In this document: piece by piece, positions 18,201 to 26,563 of the stretch | How positions within the stretch are numbered: position 1 is the stretch's first letter | Layout of the letters: every line of letters begins with the position of its first letter | NCBI GenBank assembly: GCA_964459305.1 | Contig: CAYWNA010000041.1 | Span: 1-64,000 of the forward strand | Direction of reading: 5' to 3' | From: CAYWNA01 sp964459305 | Lineage (GTDB): Bacteria > Planctomycetota > Planctomycetia > Pirellulales > Pirellulaceae | DNA: 64,000 bases | Made by a program: the position numbers and the translations under genes | The notes under the pieces: model-generated | What the model saw: the letters and a program-made list of their open reading frames with translations, nothing else | Told to the model about the DNA's origin: nothing | The model's database searches: none

Positions 18201-18227
18201 GGCCCGGCTTCGTCGAGAAGTCGGGCC
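18201..18227 (-). terminator. Hairpin downstream of the BBP7 gene
   Basis: An 11-bp stem (one G-T wobble) with a 5-base loop, GGCCCGGCTTC ... GAGAAGTCGGGCC, lies 30 bases after the BBP7 stop codon. On the BBP7 transcript it is followed by TTCGTCGTTAG, so the T-tract is weak. The stem core GCCCGGCTTC is shared with the strong terminator at 29371. Confidence 0.55.
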
Positions 18228-18256
18228 GCGCCAGCGATCAAACTCAGGCCGTTGAG

Positions 18257-19654
18257 CTACTGCTTGAAAGTGATGCCGATCGTCAGGCCGTGGAGCCAAA
18301 AATCCGTGTCCCGAATTCCGGGGAATATCGGTTCCGTCGAACCGTGTGCCGCGAAGGGAGCAGATGAGGGTATCTGCGACTGGTTCAATATCGGAGTATT
18401 CGTACCATCTTGTACCTGGATCTGCTGCCCCGCCAGCGCGATGCCACTCCAGTAGAGGAACGAGTAGCCGATGGACGCCTCCATTCGCTTATTGATCCGG
18501 CAAAGCAGCTTGAACTCCGCCTCGGGAACAATCGAGAATTCGTCATGCGTGTATGTGCCGATATTGGTCGGCAGGGCGAGTATTCCGCCAGGATTAGGCG
18601 TTGGCACGCCACCGATGGTAACTGTGTTTGAGCCGGAGATGGTGACCGTTTGCCGCATGTTGCCCATGCCCATTTTACCCATCAAAGACAGGGTGAAAGG
18701 GCCACGAGTCAGCTCGCTCATCAGCCCAATATCTGCACCATGGAAGTGATTCTCAACCGCAAACGAGTCCTGGAATGCAAAGGGATTGGGCGTCTGTGAG
18801 CGATGGTCGACCGAAAAGCTGTCGTCAACACGGGTAAAGTGGTACCCGAACAGAAAATCCACTCGTCGCTGTCCATGACGGTACACGGCTTTACGGACAA
18901 AGGCCTCCGCACCCATTACATCGTTCTGCGCGGCAACTCGAACGTCGCCAGCAAACTGTGCCGGAAGATTCGGCTGTGCAACGGGCCAGGCAACCTCGCC
19001 GAGAGGCAGAGCGCCACCGGTATTGAAGAATGGTCTGCCCAGGTAGATATCGCCGGCTCCAGCGGAGGCGACTGCGTAATCGGTCTTCGCGGTGTCGACG
19101 GCGAAAAACTTCCCGCCAAAGCCAACGGACTTGCATGGATCGAGCCACGCACCGAACGACACCCGACCACTGGGCTGCAGCCCGTTTCCAACGTACTCGT
19201 CCCCGAAGAGCAACGTCGACCCTGGAAGGGAACCCTGAAGGCCGTTATTGCCGATGCCACTCGTTACCAACGGTGGAAGCCATCGGTTCCGCGTCCATGC
19301 GTGCATGTACTCGAACGTCAACCACGGCTCACAAAAGAACCGGGTATACTCGCAGCATCCATTCGAGCCGCAGCCACAACCTGCCGCATCGCAACTTTCG
19401 CCGCAACTGGCCTCCGCCTCCTGGACGAAGTTCACAAGGGCTGTTGGAGTCCGCTCGACTGGTGCCAGGCCAGAGGCCTCTCCCTCCATCTCGTCGCAAA
19501 TATACCCCGTGTAACTGGATATTGGCGCACTCGGCTTGTCCGCTGCGGGCGGACCATCGGCAGACCAAGTGTCCTTCTGATCCAGTTGGCCCTGGGCGTT
19601 CGCCGCTGCCAGGATAATCGTTCCGAGGGTGAAAACCGCTTTGATCGATCTCAT
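18257..19654 (-). CDS. BBP7-family outer-membrane beta-barrel protein
   Basis: A 465-residue exported protein with a signal peptide (IKAVFTLGTIILAAANAQG). A Cys-rich N-terminal segment (CGESCDAAGCGCGSNGCC) is followed by alternating strands typical of the planctomycete BBP7 barrel: PWLTFEYMHAWTRNRWLPPL, FGYHFTRVDDSF, ADIGLMSELTRGPFTLSLMG, EASIGYSFLYWSGIALAGQ. It ends LHGLTIGITFKQ, the aromatic C-terminal strand expected of an outer-membrane barrel. ATG at 19654 is preferred over the open frame to 19738. BBP7 proteins are planctomycete-specific, and their function is not established. Divergent from the SecA-like gene. Confidence 0.85.
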   Translation of the reverse strand: MRSIKAVFTLGTIILAAANAQGQLDQKDTWSADGPPAADKPSAPISSYTGYICDEMEGEASGLAPVERTPTALVNFVQEAEASCGESCDAAGCGCGSNGCCEYTRFFCEPWLTFEYMHAWTRNRWLPPLVTSGIGNNGLQGSLPGSTLLFGDEYVGNGLQPSGRVSFGAWLDPCKSVGFGGKFFAVDTAKTDYAVASAGAGDIYLGRPFFNTGGALPLGEVAWPVAQPNLPAQFAGDVRVAAQNDVMGAEAFVRKAVYRHGQRRVDFLFGYHFTRVDDSFSVDHRSQTPNPFAFQDSFAVENHFHGADIGLMSELTRGPFTLSLMGKMGMGNMRQTVTISGSNTVTIGGVPTPNPGGILALPTNIGTYTHDEFSIVPEAEFKLLCRINKRMEASIGYSFLYWSGIALAGQQIQVQDGTNTPILNQSQIPSSAPFAAHGSTEPIFPGIRDTDFWLHGLTIGITFKQ

Positions 19655-20090
19655 GGTTATTGTCCACTCCGGCTGATTTATTGGGAGCATGCCTACAAGT
19701 AGATCGACTGCTACACGTCTGAATTGCAGGAAAAGCACTACATCGCGAAAACCTTACGCAGCTTCCCTAACTACACATGGATCGCTCGTTTTCTGCGAAT
19801 AAAGCATCAGGTCACCTCACGCTCCGACGCGGAAACATCCACGATCCACCCGAATACTTCGGTTGTGACTGTCGTAGGGGTTGAGACGAATGTAGCGAGA
19901 AGCCCAGGTCTGTCGGATGTCCGGACGGCTTCGAGCGCGAATCGATCCAGGTTGCTAGCTGTGGCAGCGATTTCCTCGGCGGACCTGGGTCCGCCACTTG
20001 GCGAGAGTGAGAGTTACGTGGAGAATAGCGCACGTAGGCACCGAATCAAGATTGGTCCATTCGAATTCCCGCACATCCTCAATAGACTGG
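19655..20090. other. Divergent intergenic region before the SecA-like gene
   Basis: About 435 bases between two divergent genes. Several overlapping reading frames are open but none has a ribosome-binding site or convincing composition. The SecA-like frame itself stays open back to a TTG at 19998. Promoters for both flanking genes presumably lie here; I could not identify them. Confidence 0.4.
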
Positions 20091-22064
20091 ATGAAAGCAG
20101 TGCAAGCAGCCAATCGAACTCCTCGCGGTCCCGGAGCACATATCACGTCGCTCGTGGGTGGGCCTGTCCAGTGGCGCCTCGCCAGGTGGCGCGTTTTGTT
20201 GGAGAAGGTCTCGGCCATGGAGCCGACCCTACAGGAGGAAAGCGACCAGGAGCTGAGGAAACGCAGTCTATCGCTCCGCTATCGAGCCAAGAGCGGCGAA
20301 AAACTGATGCGGCTGTTGCCAGAGGCTTACGCGTTGGTCCGTGAAGCGGCCGTGAGGACCGTCAAAATGCGGCACTTTGATGTGCAAGTTATCGGCGGGA
20401 TCGCCCTTTTCCAAAGCAATATCGCCGAAATGGACACGGGCGAAGGCAAGACGCTAACCGCGACGCTGCCGTTATACTTGCACGCGCTAGTCGGAAAGGG
20501 CGTTCACCTCGCTACGGTGAACGACTACCTCGCATCTCGCGATGCCGATTGGATGAGGCCGATCTACGGATTATTGGGAATGTCGGTCGGAGTGATCGAG
20601 TCGCAGGATTCGCAAGACCAGCGCCGCGAGGCGTACAGCTGCGACATTACCTACGGTACAGCCAAGGAATTCGGCTTTGACTTCCTGCGAGACCGACTCC
20701 TGCTCCGCAGAATGGGGCGTCAGCAGGCGGATTTTCTCGGGGAAGGAAGCAGTGAACGCTGGGACGACGGGGGCGAACAGCCTGTGCAGCGAGCCCCGCA
20801 TTTCGCCCTTGTCGACGAGGCCGATAGCGTATTGATCGACGAGGCCCGTACCCCGCTGATCATCGGGTCCTTAGGGGACAAGGCCCGCGAACAAGTGGTT
20901 GCTACCTACGAGTGGGCTGCCGAAAACGCGGAAAGGTACGAGGAGGACGAGCACTACGATTACGATCAGGACACAAAGAAAGCTGAACTGACGGCGGAAG
21001 GTCGTCAGTTGCTTCGCTCACTTCCGCAGTCGGACATCTTGCGATCGGTTGGACTGATCGACCTGTATCAGTACACCGAGCGAGCGGTCAAAGTGGCCCG
21101 CGACTACTTCCTGGACCGCGAATATGTTGTCCGTGACGGCGAAATTGTCATCGTCGATGAGTTCACCGGGCGTTTGGCGGAGGGCCGAAAATGGCGGGAC
21201 GGAATCCACCAGGCGATCGAGGCCAAGGAGAAGGTCGAAGTCACGGTGCCGACGGGCCAGGCAGCGCGGATCACCGTCCAGGACTTGTTCCTTCGCTATC
21301 GTTACTTGGCAGGCATGACGGGTACCGCGCGAACGTCGGCGCGAGAGTTCCGCAAGATCTATAAAATGCGAGTCATCCGCATCCCTACTAACAAACCGGC
21401 CCGTCGTGAGCGTCTGGGATCGCGTATCTTCGGTACCAGCGAAGTCAAATGGAACGCCATTGCGGACGAGGTCGAAGAAATGCACGGGCAGGGACGACCG
21501 ATCCTCATCGGAACTCGCTCGATTGACAAGTCGGAGCACCTCTCCAAACTGCTGTCGGCTCGCGGCATCCAACATCAGGTGCTCAATGCCCGTGAGATCG
21601 CCAAAGAAGCCGAAATCGTCTCAGACGCCGGGCAATTCGGCAAAGTCACAGTCGCCACGAACATGGCGGGGCGGGGGACCGACATCAAACTTGGTGAGGG
21701 CGTTGCCGAGAAAGGCGGACTTCACGTTATCCTCACAGAAATACACGACGCAGCACGCATCGACCGTCAATTGTGCGGACGTTGTGGCCGTCAAGGAGAT
21801 CTTGGGACGTATCGCTATTATCTGTCGCTGGAGGACGACATCATTCTGTCCGCCTTCGGTCGTGAGCGTGCTGAGCGTTATGAAAAGCTAGGGGCAAGTA
21901 GCGACGAACAGTTTGCCCGGTACGCACGTGTGTTTCGCAGCGCGCAGAAAAAAGTCGAACGACAGCACTTCCGCGACCGATCCATCCTCCTTCATCACGA
22001 GAAAGAGCGCAAGAAAATGCAGCGCGAAATGGGGCAGGATCCCTACCTGGACACGCCGGACTAG
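20091..22064 (+). CDS. Short SecA-like preprotein translocase ATPase paralogue
   Basis: About 657 residues against roughly 900 for housekeeping SecA. Present are the N-terminal LLPEAYALVREAAVRT, Walker A DTGEGKT (about 115-121), VNDYLASRDADW, Walker B VDEADSVLIDEARTPLI, the preprotein cross-linking domain, YLAGMTGTA, and NMAGRGTDI. Motif VI reads QLCGRCGRQGD where canonical SecA has QLRGRSGRQGD, creating a CxxC (Cys562, Cys565). The protein ends soon after AQKKVERQHFRDRS, so most of the helical scaffold, wing and C-terminal zinc-binding domains are missing. ATG at 20091 is a compromise; TTG 19998 is possible and no start has a good ribosome-binding site. It heads the locus of HlyD, M50 and LEPR-XLL genes, suggesting a dedicated export motor. 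Confidence 0.9.
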   Translation: MKAVQAANRTPRGPGAHITSLVGGPVQWRLARWRVLLEKVSAMEPTLQEESDQELRKRSLSLRYRAKSGEKLMRLLPEAYALVREAAVRTVKMRHFDVQVIGGIALFQSNIAEMDTGEGKTLTATLPLYLHALVGKGVHLATVNDYLASRDADWMRPIYGLLGMSVGVIESQDSQDQRREAYSCDITYGTAKEFGFDFLRDRLLLRRMGRQQADFLGEGSSERWDDGGEQPVQRAPHFALVDEADSVLIDEARTPLIIGSLGDKAREQVVATYEWAAENAERYEEDEHYDYDQDTKKAELTAEGRQLLRSLPQSDILRSVGLIDLYQYTERAVKVARDYFLDREYVVRDGEIVIVDEFTGRLAEGRKWRDGIHQAIEAKEKVEVTVPTGQAARITVQDLFLRYRYLAGMTGTARTSAREFRKIYKMRVIRIPTNKPARRERLGSRIFGTSEVKWNAIADEVEEMHGQGRPILIGTRSIDKSEHLSKLLSARGIQHQVLNAREIAKEAEIVSDAGQFGKVTVATNMAGRGTDIKLGEGVAEKGGLHVILTEIHDAARIDRQLCGRCGRQGDLGTYRYYLSLEDDIILSAFGRERAERYEKLGASSDEQFARYARVFRSAQKKVERQHFRDRSILLHHEKERKKMQREMGQDPYLDTPD

Positions 22065-22285
22065 GGAAGCACGATCTCCTTCTTGACAACGTCGTCTTGG
22101 TCGGACACCGTCAGTTTCAGGTTGCGTTCCTTCGCTTCGGCTGCCACCTTCAGTAAGGCAATTCCCATCCGGAACACATCGGCTCGGGATCGTCTTCCAA
22201 ACTTGTCTTTTAGCTCATCGATGGTTCTGTCTAGGTTCTCGTCGATCCCGACGGTAAATGTCTTGTAGGACTTTTCTGTGATCAC
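22061..22285 (-). CDS. Small ribbon-helix-helix-like protein
   Basis: A 74-residue protein with one beta strand (YKTFTVGIDENLD) and two helices (RTIDELKDKFG; SRADVFRMGIALLKVAAEA), the ribbon-helix-helix layout of CopG/Arc-type DNA-binding proteins. The start is a GTG with only weak purines upstream. It is convergent with and overlaps the last 4 bases of the SecA-like gene. It may regulate neighbouring genes or be half of a toxin-antitoxin pair, but no toxin gene is adjacent. Confidence 0.68.
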   Translation of the reverse strand: MITEKSYKTFTVGIDENLDRTIDELKDKFGRRSRADVFRMGIALLKVAAEAKERNLKLTVSDQDDVVKKEIVLP

Positions 22286-22730
22286 AGCTATGCCCGATGC
22301 CCGGCATCGGCCTCCTTCCGGTGGTATATTTACCAGTCCACGCTTCTAGCTAATGATTAATGATGAACCGCCGTGTCGTCCGTCGATTAGACTGAGATTG
22401 CCGTCGTTAGTTCCCTGGCGAACCGAGGATGAAGCTGAAACGGACTACGGTAATCCCAATTGACTAACGCGTGACAGCAGTAGCAACTTTGACGTACCTG
22501 GGCTGTACGACGTCAAGCCGCAGACACGGCTTGACCGCGAGACTATCATACTCAGGAATGACCCCATCCGTCAATCATAAAACGAGTATATATTGCTTCA
22601 AAAATACTTGAATTATAATATATTTCCACTTGATTCGGTGCTTAGTTGTTGCTAATCTGTATGGATTGGCGAGTCGCGCAGGGCGCTGGCTGCTGCGCGA
22701 GTTTCCCCAAAGGTGGCAGGAGGGCGAGTC
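22286..22730. other. Long AT-rich leader region ahead of the LEPR-XLL gene
   Basis: About 445 bases without a credible gene. The last third (about 22555-22630) is strikingly AT-rich compared with the rest of the window and contains the promoter-like sequence annotated separately. The roughly 110 bases between that promoter and the LEPR-XLL start form a sizeable untranslated leader. Confidence 0.55.
22593..22619 (+). promoter_or_regulatory. Predicted sigma-70-type promoter of the LEPR-XLL / HlyD cluster
   Basis: TTGCTT at 22593-22598 and a perfect TATAAT at 22614-22619, spaced by 15 bases, inside a markedly AT-rich patch. The spacing is shorter than the usual 16-18, so the -35 assignment is weak while the -10 is strong. 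It would drive the LEPR-XLL gene and possibly the HlyD/M50 genes after it. Confidence 0.45.
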
Positions 22731-23090
22731 ATGTCACGTTTTATCGCTTGGCTCAAGAACTGGACGAACCCGGCAGGTGACCATCCTTCGGCAAGTGGCC
22801 GCAACTTGTTGCCGGCGATCGAGATACTTGAACCGAGGCAGATGCTGGCGACGGGCAGCTTCGCGGTTTTTGATGTGCTTGAGACCGCCGAACAGGTGCA
22901 TTGGCACGTGGAAGGCAGCATGCTGTTCTCGTCGTTCAGGCCGGATGACGGGGCGATCGCGGGGGCCGAATCCGATCGCTCGGTGGAGCATGATTCTCGC
23001 GAATTTGTGTATCTGGGCGAGCTGGCTGATGAGATTGGCGATCTATTCGAAATTGATGACGAAGAACGCTGGTGGCTTAACCCTGAATGA
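22731..23090 (+). CDS. Stand-alone LEPR-XLL leader protein (119 aa)
   Basis: ATG at 22731 is preceded by CAGGAGGG at ideal spacing. The N-terminus carries a basic, aromatic segment (MSRFIAWLKNW) and then the motif LEPRQMLA (residues 33-40), a match to the planctomycete LEPR-XLL motif that normally opens very large surface proteins and is thought to be a targeting signal. Here the protein ends after about 80 further residues, mostly acidic (ELADEIGDLFEIDDEERWW), with no adhesin repeats. It could be a small cargo, a remnant whose large body was lost, or a chaperone-like decoy. It lies between the SecA-like and the GAF/HlyD genes, in the same direction. Confidence 0.72.
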   Translation: MSRFIAWLKNWTNPAGDHPSASGRNLLPAIEILEPRQMLATGSFAVFDVLETAEQVHWHVEGSMLFSSFRPDDGAIAGAESDRSVEHDSREFVYLGELADEIGDLFEIDDEERWWLNPE

Positions 23091-23238
23091 CCTTGAGGTC
23101 CCCAGGTTCGCTAATTGTTAAGGTTTAAGGCAACTGGGCGGATTCTCTGTCGCCAAGCATGCAAAAAGCCCAGACCTGTGGTGGAACTAATACCGATTGA
23201 TTCCATCATAGATACATCTCGGATTCTCAGTGGATTGG

Positions 23239-25353
23239 ATGCAGGACATGTCTTCAGAGCAAGCAGTGAATGCTGACTCGATTGAACAGACCAAACAACA
23301 GATTCGAGGTCTGGTCAGCGAGATTGCCCAACTGTCCAAAAGCGACCTGGACGCCGACCAATACTACGCCGCATTTCTACAGCGGGTCGTGGAGGCATTG
23401 GCGGCGCTGGGCGGCGCGATATGGATTATGACTGAAGAGCGTCGGCTCGACTTGGCGTATCAGATCAAGATGAGCGAGGCGCTGCTGGACACGGAGTCCG
23501 AAGATGCGTCGCGTCATTTTGGTCTGCTGAACCATGTTGCGGCGACCGGTGAGCCCAGGCTAGTACCACCTCTTTCCGGTGCAGCTGATGAACAGTCGGC
23601 CGGCAATCCCACGAGCAACCTGTTGGTCTTGGCGCCGCTCAGGAGCGACAGCCAGATCGAGGGCGTTGTTGAGGTTTTTCAACGCCCTGACGCACAACCG
23701 GTGACACAGCGAGGTTACCTGAAGTTCGTCATCCAGATGTGCGAATTGGCGGGCGAATGGTTGAAGACTCGGAAGCTGAGGCAAATCAGCGACAGGCATT
23801 CTCTGTGGTCGGAGGCGGATCAATTTTCGCGCACCGTTCACGAAAATCTTGACCTGCGTGAGACGGCGTACACGGTCGTGAACGAAGGCCGCCGGATGAT
23901 CGGTTGCGATCGCGTCAGCATCGGTGTCATGCACGGGCGAAAGTGCATCATCGAGGCGGTGAGCGGCCAGGATACCATCGAAAACCGCTCCAATATTGTA
24001 AATTTCTTGGGGCAAGTGGCAACGCGCGTCGTCGCTACGGGCGAGTCGCTGTGGTATGACGGATCGACCGAGGATTTGCCACCTCAAGTCGAAAAGGCAT
24101 TGGACACGTACGTCGACGAATCGCACACCAAGATGCTAGCCGTGCTACCGGTGCGCCGGCCGAAGCGGCCGGAGGACGTTCGGCAAACCGTCACTGGCGA
24201 AGCCGATCAGGAGAGCAATCAAGCCAACGAGATTGTCGGCGCCCTGATCGTCGAACAGATCGAAAGCAACCTGCCGGAGGAAGTCCTGCGGTCGCGCACC
24301 GATCTAGTGTACGAACACAGCGCCCGGGCTCTTACCAATTCTCTGGACCACAGCCGCATTTTTCTCATGCCTGTGTGGCGCTCGGTTGGGAAGATGCGAT
24401 GGGCCGTAAAGGCCAGGACACTGCCTAAGAGTGTAATCGTCTTGGCGGTGCTTTTCGTCCTCATCATCGCCATGTTTGTGTTCAGGAAAGACTTCAATCT
24501 GCAGGCCAACGGCACCCTTCAGCCTGTGGAGAAGCACGACGTGTTCGTGGCCGTCGATGGCGATGTGATTGACGTCCCCGATGAAGTCAAGGATGGGGCC
24601 AAGGTGACGAAGGGCGATACTCTGGTCACGCTCCGTAATACCGATCTCGAAGTTGAGTATCTGGACGTTCTTGGGCAGATCGAAACGAAAGGGCAACGTC
24701 TGGCGTCCGTGATTTATGCATTGACGCACGAGAAAGGCCTGACCGAGGTGGAGAGGATTCGTCTGGCCGGCGAGAAGAAAGAACTCGACCAAGAACTGAA
24801 GACGCTGAAGGAACAAGAGACGCTGCTGGAGAAGAAACGAGGGTTGCTGAAAATCAAGGCGCCGATCACCGGCGAAATCATGATGTCCTGGGACGTGCAG
24901 AAATCGTTAGAGAGACGTCCCGTGACCACCGGACAGATACTGATGAGTGTCGCCGACACTACGAAGGATTGGGAGTTGGAGTTGTACATGCGCGAGGGTC
25001 GCGCGGGTCACGTTCGGCGCACTAGGAGCGACGAGCGCTGGCAGGACAAACACCCAAAACCCGGCGAGAACGAAAGCGTACCCGGCAAGACGGTGACGTA
25101 CATCCTGGCCACCGATCCGGGGACCTATCGTCACGGCGTGATCAAGGACATCAAGGGCGGGACGGAGTTGCACCAGGAAGAAGGTCATGTCGTGAAGATG
25201 AAGGTCAATGTCGATCGCGAGGAAATTGGCAATCCCCATCCCGGCGCTACGGTAACCGCAGATGTGTATTGCGGTCGCCGGGCGGTCGGCTACGTCTGGT
25301 TCCACGAAGCCTGGGAGTGGGTACAAACGAACATACTCTTCTATCTCGCGTGA
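23239..25353 (+). CDS. GAF-GAF-transmembrane-HlyD fusion protein
   Basis: About 704 residues. Two GAF-like domains occupy roughly residues 25-170 and 195-365 (ALGGAIWIMTEERRLDLAYQ; RRMIGCDRVSIGVMHGRK). One membrane helix (VIVLAVLFVLIIAMFVF, about 397-416) follows, then a lipoyl-like hairpin half-motif DVFVAVDGDVIDVPDEVKDG, a short coiled coil rich in Glu/Lys, and an adaptor beta-barrel. This is an HlyD/MFP periplasmic adaptor with a cytoplasmic GAF sensor attached, so export could respond to a small ligand. In-frame starts are GTG 23230, ATG 23239 and ATG 23248, all with weak sites; 23239 is used. First adaptor gene of the locus. Confidence 0.85.
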   Translation: MQDMSSEQAVNADSIEQTKQQIRGLVSEIAQLSKSDLDADQYYAAFLQRVVEALAALGGAIWIMTEERRLDLAYQIKMSEALLDTESEDASRHFGLLNHVAATGEPRLVPPLSGAADEQSAGNPTSNLLVLAPLRSDSQIEGVVEVFQRPDAQPVTQRGYLKFVIQMCELAGEWLKTRKLRQISDRHSLWSEADQFSRTVHENLDLRETAYTVVNEGRRMIGCDRVSIGVMHGRKCIIEAVSGQDTIENRSNIVNFLGQVATRVVATGESLWYDGSTEDLPPQVEKALDTYVDESHTKMLAVLPVRRPKRPEDVRQTVTGEADQESNQANEIVGALIVEQIESNLPEEVLRSRTDLVYEHSARALTNSLDHSRIFLMPVWRSVGKMRWAVKARTLPKSVIVLAVLFVLIIAMFVFRKDFNLQANGTLQPVEKHDVFVAVDGDVIDVPDEVKDGAKVTKGDTLVTLRNTDLEVEYLDVLGQIETKGQRLASVIYALTHEKGLTEVERIRLAGEKKELDQELKTLKEQETLLEKKRGLLKIKAPITGEIMMSWDVQKSLERRPVTTGQILMSVADTTKDWELELYMREGRAGHVRRTRSDERWQDKHPKPGENESVPGKTVTYILATDPGTYRHGVIKDIKGGTELHQEEGHVVKMKVNVDREEIGNPHPGATVTADVYCGRRAVGYVWFHEAWEWVQTNILFYLA

Positions 25354-25505
25354 CGAAGGTCTCAATCGCAAAGTGGGCAGGCTCATGGAATTCAAATTCG
25401 CGGGGCAGGCATTGACCGTTGACGAGATGTTTGGCTGGCGAAACTGAATCTCGAAGGCCCGACGTTATCATTCAATCTCTAAGTTCGGAAACGGAGTCAA
25501 CCATC

Positions 25506-26459
25506 GTGCATACCAAGGTTCTTCTGGCTGCGAGCGTTCTTCTGGCTGCGAGCGTTCTTCTGGCTGCACAGCCGGCGGGTGAGCGCATCAGCACCAGCGG
25601 TGTATATACCCTGGAGAATTGCGTGGTGTCGCTGATCGATCACGTTCAGTTGCCCGCTCAAGAAGAGGGAATTCTGAAGGAGTTGAACGTCAAGGAGGGC
25701 CAGGAGGTCACAGCCGATCCGGCAACAGCGACGGATCTGAAACCATACGTCCTTGGCACGATCGACGATACTGATGCGCAGGCCGTAAAAAAGGCGACTG
25801 AGTTCAAACTTGCTGTGGCCGCGGAGAAGGCGACCAACGATGCCGAGGTCCAAGTGGCGAAGAAGATTATTGATCTTGCGAAGGCGGAATACGAGGAGTC
25901 GGTCGCAATCAACAAGGCTGGTCGCGGCTCAGTAATACCAGAGACGCAGTTGCGTCGTCAGCGAGTTCAATACGAGAAGGCCCTGTTGGACGCCGTGGTG
26001 ACTGACATGAACTTCAAGATCGCCGGACTGGACCATAAAGTGGCAGAAGTGGAACTCGAAGCCGTCCAAAATGAACTAGATCGTCGCACCATCAAGGCCC
26101 CGTTTGACGGCGTTGTTGTGCAGCTCTATCACCAGAAGAGCGAATGGGTCCAGCCGGGCGAGCCGGTGTTGCGAGTTATACGCATGGATCGTTTGCGGGT
26201 CGAAGGTTTCCTGAACGCCGACGAATTCGCCCCGGAAGAGATCAAGGGTGCCAAAGTCACCATCACGGTGAAGTTGGTGGGCGAACGCGAAGAGGAGTTC
26301 AAGGACGGAGTGATCGACTTTGTGAGCCCGCAGGTCGAGGCCACAGGCGATTACCGTGTCTGGGCCGAGGTGAACAACAGAAAAGGCCGCGGTGGATTCT
26401 GGCTGCTTCGTCCGGGCTCGGAAGCGAAGATGGCGATCGAACTGAATCGCCTGCGGTGA
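25506..26459 (+). CDS. Periplasmic HlyD/RND-type adaptor with repeated signal peptide core
   Basis: About 317 residues. The signal peptide contains three near-identical VLLAAS/VLLAAQ blocks. The mature protein has an adaptor fold: lipoyl half-motif VQLPAQEEGILKELNVKEGQ, a long coiled-coil hairpin (AVAAEKATNDAEVQVAKKII and beyond), second half-motif RTIKAPFDGVVVQLY, and beta-barrel (RVEGFLNADEFAPEEIKGAK). GTG at 25506 has GGAG 10 bases upstream; upstream in-frame codons lack a signal peptide. It follows the GAF-HlyD gene by about 150 bases and precedes the M50 fusion gene by about 100, so they form a likely operon. Confidence 0.85.
   Translation: MHTKVLLAASVLLAASVLLAAQPAGERISTSGVYTLENCVVSLIDHVQLPAQEEGILKELNVKEGQEVTADPATATDLKPYVLGTIDDTDAQAVKKATEFKLAVAAEKATNDAEVQVAKKIIDLAKAEYEESVAINKAGRGSVIPETQLRRQRVQYEKALLDAVVTDMNFKIAGLDHKVAEVELEAVQNELDRRTIKAPFDGVVVQLYHQKSEWVQPGEPVLRVIRMDRLRVEGFLNADEFAPEEIKGAKVTITVKLVGEREEEFKDGVIDFVSPQVEATGDYRVWAEVNNRKGRGGFWLLRPGSEAKMAIELNRLR
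25518..25567 (+). repeat. 18-bp in-frame tandem repeat inside a signal peptide
   Basis: The unit GTTCTTCTGGCTGCGAGC occurs at 25518-25535 and 25536-25553, followed by a 14-base partial third copy. Each unit encodes VLLAAS within the hydrophobic core of the HlyD adaptor signal peptide. Being a multiple of three, a change in copy number would alter the length of the signal core without shifting the frame. Confidence 0.9.
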
Positions 26460-26563
26460 CCATGTCGCGGCAGGGTCTCAGGCGGTCAGGTGTGCGCACG
26501 GTGCGTCCATCCTTGTATTGCATGTTTGTTTAGCTACAACTCCGCCACGTTGGGAAAGACGTA

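Noticed and set aside
19724..20344. Open frame overlapping the start of the SecA-like gene
   Set aside because: No ribosome-binding site, Ser/Arg-rich random-looking composition and overlap with the conserved SecA sequence.
22630..23121. Frame overlapping the LEPR-XLL gene, suggesting a possible frameshift
   Set aside because: The alternate phase also ends within 31 bases after the LEPR-XLL stop and matches no longer protein, so a frameshift does not rescue a large protein here.
25518..25567. Tandem 18-mers as a CRISPR-like array
   Set aside because: They are directly adjacent without spacers and encode repeated residues, so they are a coding microsatellite-like repeat, not CRISPR.
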